Below the pieces are notes generated by a model that had not been told where the DNA came from, ran no database searches, and saw only the letters and a list, made by a program, of their open reading frames with translations. Below are positions 15,711 through 23,211 of a DNA stretch of 64,000 nt, piece by piece. Numbering within the stretch: the first letter of the stretch is position 1; each line of letters begins with the position of its first letter. Position numbers and translations under genes: made by a program. The stretch is from an uncultured Anaerolineae bacterium (lineage in GTDB: Bacteria; Chloroflexota; Anaerolineae; J036; Brachytrichaceae): contig CALIMH010000006.1 of NCBI GenBank assembly GCA_938028725.1, forward strand, positions 62,001 to 126,000, in the 5' to 3' direction.

Positions 15711-17668
15711 TATCTGACTACGCGAATGCGGTAGATCAGCACGAGGTCGCTAGGGGCTGTTGTTTGGCCTGGGTTGATGACGCGCAGCCTCCCGTCCTCG
15801 TTGTACATGCTGACATACAAGCCATACTCTCCTGGCTGCAGCGTGTTGGGAATTCGCAAGATGTATCGGTCGTTCACGACGGTCCCATTGGCCCAATATT
15901 GTGTGGGGGCGGGGATGCCGTTATGGAAGGGTGCTCGGTCTTCTCCCTGCGCCAGTGCGCGCGTGCCGCTGAGGTCGAGCAGATACCATCCTACTCTGTA
16001 ATCTTTTCTCACGTCTGCCAAGCCGCGCCAGGTGAGGCTGAACTGTATCGCTTCGCCCACGCGGTATGTGTCCCGCGGCAACAGCGCAGACTCTAACAGC
16101 ACTGGGAAGAGGTTGGCCTCTAGCGGGATGCGCCCGCCGCTGCTGACGGTTACGGTGAGGGTGCTGCCGAGCGGCAAGAGTGTGCCTGCCGGCGGTTCAA
16201 TGGACAAGATGACCTCGCGCGACGCAAAGTCCACCACCTCCCGTGTGATAACAGCGAAGCCGGCAGCGCGCAGCGCATCCATCGTGGCCGGCGTTAAGGT
16301 TTGCCCAATCAATCCGTTGGGCACAGGGCGGAGCTCCGGCGCGCGGCTGATCACCACTTCTACAACAGAGCCAATTGGCACGAGCGTATCAGGGGCTGTG
16401 CGCTGCTCGATCACGAGGCCGGCGCTGGCGGTTGTGCTGTCTTGCGCTGATGCAATGCTCAGGGTCAGACCAAGCTGCTCCACAATCTGCGCCGCCTCGG
16501 AGATCGTTTTGCCCACAAGGAGCGGCACGCGCGCTTGGATGAAGGCTGCGGTTGGCGGGTTGGCAGCAGCGCTGGGAGTGGGAAGCGCGTTGGGTTGCGT
16601 CGGCGCCGGGAAGGTGTAGGCACGATAGACTTGCACGCCCAACGGGATAAGCCCCACCACACACAGAAAGGCCAACGCCCCTAACAGCCAGAGCAGAACA
16701 TCTGGCCCGTCTGTGTCTGATTTTGCTGCTTTGGCGGGTGTGCGAGGGGGTGCGGTGGCTGGGTAGCCCGTGGATGATGGGGGAAGCGGAGGGAGGTTGA
16801 CCAGTGTTTGCTCCTCGCTGCGCTGCGCCCATAAGCTGAGCGCCACATGGAACAATTCTGCATTGCGATAGCGCTGCGCTGGGTCCTTTGCTAGCGCTCT
16901 CCGCACCACATCCCAGAGCTGCGGTGTGACCAGGGGGTTTAACTGAGGCAGGGGAATGGGACGCTGCTGTTGGTGAAGCCTCGCTAGTGCCGCGGGATCA
17001 TCGGCGATAAACGGCGGCCGGCCGGCCAGCATCTCGTATAGGATGACGCCGATGCTATACACGTCGCTGGCGGGCGTAGGAGGCAAGCCGGCCGCTTGTT
17101 CAGGCGCGAAGTAGGTTGGGGTGCCCCACACCGTCTCTTCCGGCTGGTTTGTCTGAAGCGCAGCGGCATACGCGCGGGCAATGCCGAAGTCGGTGATTTT
17201 TACAATCCCATCAGCCCCGATCAGGATGTTAGGCGGTTTGAGGTCGCAGTGGACAAACCCACGCCGATGTGCATAGCCCACGCCGGCGCAAATTTGCTGC
17301 CCGATGTCCATCGCTTCGCTGATGTCCAGCGGTTGGCCGAGGCGCAGCTTGTGCCGTAGGTCGTAGCCGTTGACAAACTCCATCACAATGTAGTGCTGTT
17401 CGATGCCTGCGTTCACCTCTCGCCCCACGTCGAAGATCGTAACGATGTTGGGATGACTGAGGCTGGCGGCGGCTTGCGCCTCGGCACGGAAACGCTCGAC
17501 CAATAGCGCATCTCGCGCAAAGGATTCTCGCAGCACCTTGACGGCCACCACGCGGTTGAGCAACATGTCGTGCCCCTTAAAAACGATGGCCATGCCCCCC
17601 GCGGCAACGATGGAGAGCAATCGGTAGCGATTGTTCATCACCTCTGGGCCGAGCGGTGGGTGAGTCAT
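15710..17668 (-). CDS. Transmembrane Ser/Thr protein kinase with two PASTA domains and a C-terminal beta-sandwich
   Basis: Signalling kinase of about 652 residues, started at the ATG at 17668 (MTHPPLGPEVMNNRYRLLS); 33 further upstream codons are open but unlike the family. The kinase domain (about 15-280) has VVAVKVL, the catalytic loop HCDLKPPNIL, the DFG motif in ITDFGIARA, and GTPTYFAPEQAAG. The usual HRD is HCD here. One membrane helix follows (VLLWLLGALAFLCVVGLIPL), then two PASTA repeats, each ending in a VVEVVIS- or LTVTVSSG-type strand. The last 150 residues are a further module with GEAIQFSLTWRGLAD and LQPGEYGLYVSMYNEDGRL. That module resembles the tail of the glycosyltransferase at 19242-22037. 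PASTA kinases usually sense muropeptides; this extra domain may bind another ligand. Confidence 0.92.
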   Translation of the reverse strand: MTHPPLGPEVMNNRYRLLSIVAAGGMAIVFKGHDMLLNRVVAVKVLRESFARDALLVERFRAEAQAAASLSHPNIVTIFDVGREVNAGIEQHYIVMEFVNGYDLRHKLRLGQPLDISEAMDIGQQICAGVGYAHRRGFVHCDLKPPNILIGADGIVKITDFGIARAYAAALQTNQPEETVWGTPTYFAPEQAAGLPPTPASDVYSIGVILYEMLAGRPPFIADDPAALARLHQQQRPIPLPQLNPLVTPQLWDVVRRALAKDPAQRYRNAELFHVALSLWAQRSEEQTLVNLPPLPPSSTGYPATAPPRTPAKAAKSDTDGPDVLLWLLGALAFLCVVGLIPLGVQVYRAYTFPAPTQPNALPTPSAAANPPTAAFIQARVPLLVGKTISEAAQIVEQLGLTLSIASAQDSTTASAGLVIEQRTAPDTLVPIGSVVEVVISRAPELRPVPNGLIGQTLTPATMDALRAAGFAVITREVVDFASREVILSIEPPAGTLLPLGSTLTVTVSSGGRIPLEANLFPVLLESALLPRDTYRVGEAIQFSLTWRGLADVRKDYRVGWYLLDLSGTRALAQGEDRAPFHNGIPAPTQYWANGTVVNDRYILRIPNTLQPGEYGLYVSMYNEDGRLRVINPGQTTAPSDLVLIYRIRVVR

Positions 17669-17816
17669 GATAGGTGGTCTTCGCTCGAAACGGATTGTAC
17701 TCACCTTACACTCACACCAAGCCGTGGCAGATTGCAGCAAGGAGCGCGACTCTCGCGCGCTCGACAACTGAATAGCCGAGTGCTGGCGCTAAGGCAAGGT
17801 GGGGTTGGGGGACGCA

Positions 17817-19184
17817 CTAGGCCCGTCTATCCAGAACGAGCATTGGCATGCCGTATTTGGGCCGAAGCGTCACCAGCGGATCCACGGCGGGCTGATGGCC
17901 GGGGGCGAGCTGCAAGCGAAAGCGCTGTGCCAGGGTGGCCAGGATCAGCCGCGCTTCCATCAACGCAAATGTGTTGCCGATGCAAACGCGCGGCCCGCCG
18001 CCGAAGGGAAGGTAAGCAAACTTTGGTAAGCGCTTCTCCAAGCCGTTCAGCCAGCGCTCTGGCCGAAATTGCTCAGGCGCGTCAAACCAGCGCGGATCGC
18101 GCTGGGTCACATAAGGCGAGATGATCACCGTGTGACCCTTGGGGACGGGGAATGGGCCGATGTGAACGTCCTCTTGCGGCTCGCGTGCCGTCACGTAGGC
18201 GGCCGGATAGAGCCGCAGGGTCTCCTTGATCACGGCCTCTGTGAAAGGAAGGCGCGGTAGGTCGTCGAGAGTGGGAGGACGTCCGCCCAGCACGGCGTCC
18301 AGCTCCGCGTGCAGCGTGGCCTCTGCTTGGGGATGCTGTGCGAGCAGATACCATGTCCAAGTGAGCGTGTTGGCTGTGGTTTCATGGCCGGCGACGATCA
18401 AAGTGAAAGCCTCGTCGCGTGCTTGTGCGTCGCTCATTTGTCCGCCCTCGTCTACCGCGGCCAACATCATGGTCAGCAAGTCGCCACGATCCTCGCGGGT
18501 TTGGCGGTAGCGCGCGATGAATCGGTCAATGACCCGGTTAACGACGTTCAAAGCCCATTGGCGCTGCCGCTGGGCGCGTGTGGGAACCCAGTGAGGCATG
18601 CGAAAGAGTGTTTTAAACTCTTGGCCAACTTGCGCTTGGCCAATATCTACAGCACGCCCAATGTCCTCGCGCTCGGCGGGAGTTAGCTCCTCCCCGAACA
18701 GCGTCTTGGTCACAATGTCTAGCGTCAGCGACATCATCTCTTGTTCGATGCGCCGCACCTGGCCAGCTCGCCAATCGGCGATTGCGCGCTCCGCGTAGGC
18801 GACCATGGTGTCAGCGTAAGCCGCGATGCGGGTGGCGTGGAAGGCGGGCTGGATGAGCTTGCGCTGCTGCCGCCACAGGGCCCCGTCGCTGATCAGTAAC
18901 CCTTCCCCAAGCAGCGGGCGCAACACTGCTTTGGTGATGCGCGTCTTGTAATACTTGGCGGCCTCCTCTACAAGCACTTGATGGATGAAATCGGGATGAT
19001 TGATGAAGTAGGTGGTCAGTGGCCCGAAGCTGAATTGCACAAAGTCCCCGTATGTGCGAGCAAGATGCGTGAGAAAGCCTAAGATATCGCGCTGAAAGGC
19101 TTGCAGGTTGCGTATTCCCGCGATGATGCCTACTGGGCCAGGCGCAGAACCAGGCAATCTCACTACGGAACGCAGAGCATTCAT
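17817..19184 (-). CDS. Cytochrome P450
   Basis: Soluble haem monooxygenase of 455 residues with no N-terminal membrane anchor. The I-helix motif is AGHETTANTLTWTWYLL, the ExxR motif is ETLRLYP, the PERF-like segment is FRPERW, and the haem-ligand loop is FGGGPRVCIGNTFALMEARL with the Cys near residue 400. The sequence style is that of the CYP102/CYP4-like bacterial group that accepts fatty acids or terpenoid chains, but the substrate is not readable. No ferredoxin or reductase gene is adjacent. It is transcribed in the same direction as the glycosyltransferase upstream, 57 bp away. TAGCTT lies 8 nt before the ATG, so this too may be leaderless. Confidence 0.94.
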   Translation of the reverse strand: MNALRSVVRLPGSAPGPVGIIAGIRNLQAFQRDILGFLTHLARTYGDFVQFSFGPLTTYFINHPDFIHQVLVEEAAKYYKTRITKAVLRPLLGEGLLISDGALWRQQRKLIQPAFHATRIAAYADTMVAYAERAIADWRAGQVRRIEQEMMSLTLDIVTKTLFGEELTPAEREDIGRAVDIGQAQVGQEFKTLFRMPHWVPTRAQRQRQWALNVVNRVIDRFIARYRQTREDRGDLLTMMLAAVDEGGQMSDAQARDEAFTLIVAGHETTANTLTWTWYLLAQHPQAEATLHAELDAVLGGRPPTLDDLPRLPFTEAVIKETLRLYPAAYVTAREPQEDVHIGPFPVPKGHTVIISPYVTQRDPRWFDAPEQFRPERWLNGLEKRLPKFAYLPFGGGPRVCIGNTFALMEARLILATLAQRFRLQLAPGHQPAVDPLVTLRPKYGMPMLVLDRRA

Positions 19185-19241
19185 CGGAAAGCTAGGTTAC
19201 CTCCGCAAACTGAGAGCGCCGTGATCTAGTGAAGGTGCGCC

Positions 19242-22037
19242 TTACTTGCCGTGCAGCTGGATCGGCAGCGCAATGTGATCCTGGCCGTCTTCTGTCTGAA
19301 CGCGCACCATGGTCTCGGAGTCGTACAACACAACGATCAAGCGGCCCTCGCCGACCAGTGGTTCGCGAAAGCTTACCTTGTGCACGTCTTCGACGAACTC
19401 GCCTGCCACCCACGAGGTGGTGGGTGACGCTCCAGCTGCCGGCGGCTGGTCGCTTTGGCCCACCAATCGCCCGTCGGAGTTAAGCACCTGAACGGACACG
19501 ACATGCGGCCGTGCAACGGGAGATGTGTTGAGCGCGCGCCACACCAACCGCGCCTCGAGCGCTTCACTACGCTGCAGCACTGTAGAGCTTAGGCTAACCC
19601 CCACCAGCTCGGCGAGGCCGAGGAAGCGTTGCCCGACTGCCACATCGAAGGATGGAGCTGTGAAGCGGCGTGGGCGGCCGGCGATCGCCACTGTGCCCAG
19701 GGGGTGCCACTTGCCTTCGCCCACCCGCAGCCGGACCTCCGCCGGCCCCGGCTCAGCGTTCGGCGCAACCCAAACCACCCGCCGGTCCACCACAGGGACC
19801 CCCGCAACCCAGCGCGATAGCGGATAGTGCCCGTAGCCGGGGGCGCCACGCTGTTCCCCCAGCACCGTGGCCCCTCGTCGTATCTCCATGCTGAGCGGTT
19901 GGTCTGTCAGGCTGCTGGATTGGGCCTGAAGCAACAACTGTGCCCGTAGCGCCTCGCCTGGTGCAAGGGTGACAGGGTCGAGCTGGAATCCCAGCAATTG
20001 CACACCTTCGGCTATGCCCAGCGGAGTGTCCAGTTGACGGATAGCCGCCATTGTGCTGTAGGGATCGGCGTTGAGGCGAGGCAGCAGCACTTCCACCGTT
20101 CCTAACGGGATGCTTTGGCCGCTGGGGTTGCCTGCTTGGTCTAACACGTTCAACCCTTTCAAATCTGGTTCGCGGTAGAGCGTCAGGGTGAGCGTGTAGG
20201 TGCCTGGTGGTGTGCCAAGTGGAACAGCCACGACGAAATAGGTGTTTGTCTCCTCGCCAACGGCCCAGCGGTCAGTGTAGTGGTACGAGTCGTTCATTAA
20301 CGGCCAATCCGTGCTGCTAAGTCGCTGGCGGTCAGCATCGAGCAGGGTCACGGACGCCTTAAGCTTATCGGGGATGGCTTGTCGAGTGCGCCAGCGTAAT
20401 GCAACGGCCACTCCCTCGCCTGCGTGGGTTTGTGGCTCCACAAACGTGCCGATCAGCTCGCACTGCCCATCGAAGTGGATGCTGACAGGTCGCAAGGTGG
20501 GCAAAGCGACAGGTTGTTCTAACTCGTAAGTTTGCAGGGTGTAGCCACGAAATTCTTGCATTGCGGTGAGCAGGCCGGCCCGCTCCAGCAAGAAAGGGAA
20601 CAGCCGCTTATCGTCAGAGATAGCCCGAAACCAATGCACAAGAAAGACGCGGCGCTTGTCGGCAGTGGCCTTCTGGACGTCTGCGATGCTGGCTGCTTCG
20701 CGCTTGTAGGTTTTGATGGTGTGGAGTGAGGCTGGGCCGGGGTAATACTGCCTTAAAGTGTAGTCCTCATCATCCACAATCACTGCGTCTTGGGATGTGC
20801 TGACGGCGCGCAGATAGTAGCCTACGCCCCGCAGGTCCTCGCGGTGGAAGCGCTCCTCGTAATACACCACCCAAAGGCCGTGGAAAGCGTTGCCAATGCT
20901 CGCCAGCACCAGCACCATCCCCAGCCCGCGGCTTATCCGATCGAGGCGCCCTGTGCGTGACATCAGCGCCTGGGCCAGCGCAGCGATGAGCAGCAACAGC
21001 GCCGGTGTGGTCATCAAAAGGTAACGAGGGTGGAAGGTGGGCTTCAGTTGCGTGAGCGCAAAAGCTGTCACCCAGGGCAAGACAAACACACCGAGCCAAA
21101 AACCATGCCAAGGTGTGAGGCTGCGCCAACGTGCCAACGCTGCCAAAAGTAGCGCCGCCAAAAGGATGACACCGAAGATGGATGAAACGAGCGCGGTGCG
21201 CTGAGCTACAGCAGTATTGGTGCCCACCAAGTCATGCACGCCAACGTTGAAGAAGTGCCAGGTCGAGGTGAAGAAGTCAAGCGGGGTAGGAGAGAGCGTG
21301 CGCTCATCAACATGCCGCCCGACTTGGCCCAGCACGACTGGAAGCCAAGGCGCATAGGCTGCGAGGGCTGCCACTTGACTGAGCAGCCAGCCACGTAGCT
21401 TTTGGCTTCGTGCGGCTCTCGGCTGGCGCAGCAGGTTGACGACCACAATGAGGTTGAGGACAGCGATAGCAATGGCTGAGAAGTAGTGTGTGTAGGCCAT
21501 CGACGCCTCCACTGCGCTTGTCGCTGCTAGCGCGGGGATGGACCAGCGGGGGCTGCGGAGCAGACGTCCGCTCACCAGCAGCAACAGAGCAGATTGCAGG
21601 GTGAACAACGCATACATGCGCGTCTCCTGGCCGTAGTACACCTGGGCAGGAGCAAGCGCTGCCAGCGTGGCTGCGAGCAACCCAGCCTTCTGGCCGAGGG
21701 CTTCGGTGCCGGCGCGATATGTGACAGGGATAAGCAGCGTGGCAAAGAACGCAGAGAGCAGGCGGGTGGTGAGCTCGTTGTAGCCGGCGAGCGTCCCCCA
21801 TAGCGAGAGCAGGACGTAGTAGAGCGGTGGGTGAAAGTCTCCGGCGGTGATGGCAATTGCACGGAAGACGCCTTGGCTGGCCAGATGCACACTGTAGCCC
21901 TCATCCCACCACCAGCTCTGGAAGGCGACGCGATGCAAGCGCAGCAAAAAGGCAAGCCCGATGATGCCGAGCAGCAGCAGTGACGTCGCATGTGCACGCG
22001 CCGCGAACGGTAGCGCGCGAAAGGCTTTGCCGTTCAT
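19242..22037 (-). CDS. Large membrane glycosyltransferase (GT39/ArnT-like) with tandem C-terminal beta-sandwich domains
   Basis: Integral membrane enzyme of 931 residues. The first half has many transmembrane helices and the GT39/PMT_2 acidic signature early on (FQSWWWDEGYSVHLASQG), then GDFHPPLYYVLLSLW in the first extracytoplasmic loop and YGQETRMYALF. Such enzymes move a sugar from a polyprenyl-phosphate donor to lipids, proteins or glycans on the outer face. After about residue 500 the protein is soluble. It contains what look like three related beta-sandwich modules, for example GEGVAVALRWRTRQ...PPGTYTLTLTLYREP and GEALEARLVWRALN...SWVAGEFVEDV. Donor and acceptor are unknown. TAGCAT lies 10 nt before the ATG. 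Confidence 0.85.
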   Translation of the reverse strand: MNGKAFRALPFAARAHATSLLLLGIIGLAFLLRLHRVAFQSWWWDEGYSVHLASQGVFRAIAITAGDFHPPLYYVLLSLWGTLAGYNELTTRLLSAFFATLLIPVTYRAGTEALGQKAGLLAATLAALAPAQVYYGQETRMYALFTLQSALLLLVSGRLLRSPRWSIPALAATSAVEASMAYTHYFSAIAIAVLNLIVVVNLLRQPRAARSQKLRGWLLSQVAALAAYAPWLPVVLGQVGRHVDERTLSPTPLDFFTSTWHFFNVGVHDLVGTNTAVAQRTALVSSIFGVILLAALLLAALARWRSLTPWHGFWLGVFVLPWVTAFALTQLKPTFHPRYLLMTTPALLLLIAALAQALMSRTGRLDRISRGLGMVLVLASIGNAFHGLWVVYYEERFHREDLRGVGYYLRAVSTSQDAVIVDDEDYTLRQYYPGPASLHTIKTYKREAASIADVQKATADKRRVFLVHWFRAISDDKRLFPFLLERAGLLTAMQEFRGYTLQTYELEQPVALPTLRPVSIHFDGQCELIGTFVEPQTHAGEGVAVALRWRTRQAIPDKLKASVTLLDADRQRLSSTDWPLMNDSYHYTDRWAVGEETNTYFVVAVPLGTPPGTYTLTLTLYREPDLKGLNVLDQAGNPSGQSIPLGTVEVLLPRLNADPYSTMAAIRQLDTPLGIAEGVQLLGFQLDPVTLAPGEALRAQLLLQAQSSSLTDQPLSMEIRRGATVLGEQRGAPGYGHYPLSRWVAGVPVVDRRVVWVAPNAEPGPAEVRLRVGEGKWHPLGTVAIAGRPRRFTAPSFDVAVGQRFLGLAELVGVSLSSTVLQRSEALEARLVWRALNTSPVARPHVVSVQVLNSDGRLVGQSDQPPAAGASPTTSWVAGEFVEDVHKVSFREPLVGEGRLIVVLYDSETMVRVQTEDGQDHIALPIQLHGK

Positions 22038-22105
22038 CGAAATTGCAATGCTACAACGCGAGGTTGCGCATGCAGCGCGCTACTCAGCAGCCAAGCCTAT
22101 TGTCC

Positions 22106-23086
22106 CTACACTGCATCGAGCGCCACAAGCGCTGCGCCGATCACGCCGGCGCGGTCGCCCAACTCTGCCTCCACAATGCGCACCTTGTTCAAATGATGTT
22201 TGTTGAGCGCGTGCTCGAAGGCCACCTCGCGGATTTGTGACAACAACCACTCGCCCAAGCTTTCGATCACGCCACCGCCGTAAATCAGCACTTCGGGGTC
22301 GAGTATGTTGATTAACGAGGCAGCGTGTAGCCCCAAATAGCGAGCTGCCCGGCGCATCACCTCCATGGTGAGCGCATCGTTCTTGCTGACTGCTTTGGCG
22401 AGGATGCTGCTGGTGATGGTGTCGGTTTCCTTTTCGCGCATCAGCTCAGGCAGGATGGATTTGCGGCCTGCAGCGATGGCCGCGCGCAGGTCACGCTCGA
22501 TGGCACTGCGGCTGGCCAGTGCCTCGATGCCGCCGCGGATGCCATTGCCGATGGCAAATGGCCCATCCGCGGCGATGATCATGTGTCCCACCTCGCCCGC
22601 GCTGGAGCGAAAGCCCACCCATGGCCGATCGTCGAGGATGATACCCCCACCAATGCCGGTGCCGACAAACACTACTACCATGCTGTGGGCCCCGCGGCCT
22701 GCCCCTTTGCGGTGCTCGCCAATGGCTGCCATCCGCACGTCGTTGGAGATCACCACCGTAGCCGGATGCCAGCTGCGCAGGTGTCGCGCCAGCTCCACGT
22801 TACGCCAACCAGGCAGGTTGGTCAAGTTGAGCACCACGCCGCGCGCGCTGTCAATGAGCCCTGGCGCGCCCACGCCGATAGCTGCGATGTGGTCTTTCTT
22901 GACGTTGGCATCGTCAAGTGCTTCCTCCGCTGCCTTTACGATGCGCTTGATGACAGCCTCGACGCCCTTCTCTGCCTGGGTGCTCTTTTTCGCGCTGCCC
23001 AGCACGTTGCCGTGATTGTCCACCACAGCAGCGAGAATCTTGGTGCCGCCGAGGTCCACACCAATGGCGTACTTCGTTGCTGCCAT
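22106..23086 (-). CDS. ROK-family sugar kinase (glucokinase-like) lacking the zinc cysteines
   Basis: Sugar kinase of 326 residues. It has the ATP-phosphate motif GVDLGGTKILAAVVD, the catalytic region ISNDVRMAAIGEHRKGAGRG with its Asp, VFVGTGIGGGIILD, SAGEVGHM, and a late INILDPEVLIYGGGV. In most ROK proteins a CxCGxxGCxE zinc motif follows GHM. Here the matching stretch is AIGNGIRGGIEALAS, so all three cysteines are replaced while the Glu remains. The catalytic Asp and phosphate loop look intact, so activity is still plausible. Glucose is the likely substrate, but N-acyl hexosamines are possible. It is divergent from pheT. TAACCT lies 6 nt before the ATG. Confidence 0.9.
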   Translation of the reverse strand: MAATKYAIGVDLGGTKILAAVVDNHGNVLGSAKKSTQAEKGVEAVIKRIVKAAEEALDDANVKKDHIAAIGVGAPGLIDSARGVVLNLTNLPGWRNVELARHLRSWHPATVVISNDVRMAAIGEHRKGAGRGAHSMVVVFVGTGIGGGIILDDRPWVGFRSSAGEVGHMIIAADGPFAIGNGIRGGIEALASRSAIERDLRAAIAAGRKSILPELMREKETDTITSSILAKAVSKNDALTMEVMRRAARYLGLHAASLINILDPEVLIYGGGVIESLGEWLLSQIREVAFEHALNKHHLNKVRIVEAELGDRAGVIGAALVALDAV

Positions 23087-23178
23087 GCGCGTAGGTTATC
23101 ACGAGCGAGGCATGCATTGTCTCCACGGTGGAGAGCACAAACGTGCAGCAGGGAGGTCAACACGCCGTCTTGGTTTGC

Positions 23179-23184
23179 TACAAT
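23179..23184 (+). promoter_or_regulatory. -10 element upstream of pheT
   Basis: TACAAT lies 27 nt before the pheT ATG; no clear -35 hexamer. Confidence 0.4.
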
Positions 23185-23211
23185 CCCCCGCGCGAGTGGT
23201 AGCAGCGTCCT

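Noticed and set aside
15176..16096. 306-residue plus-strand open frame across the end of TRAP copy 3 and the kinase
   Set aside because: It covers two real genes on different frames and strands, including the terminator between them; composition is that of a shadow frame.
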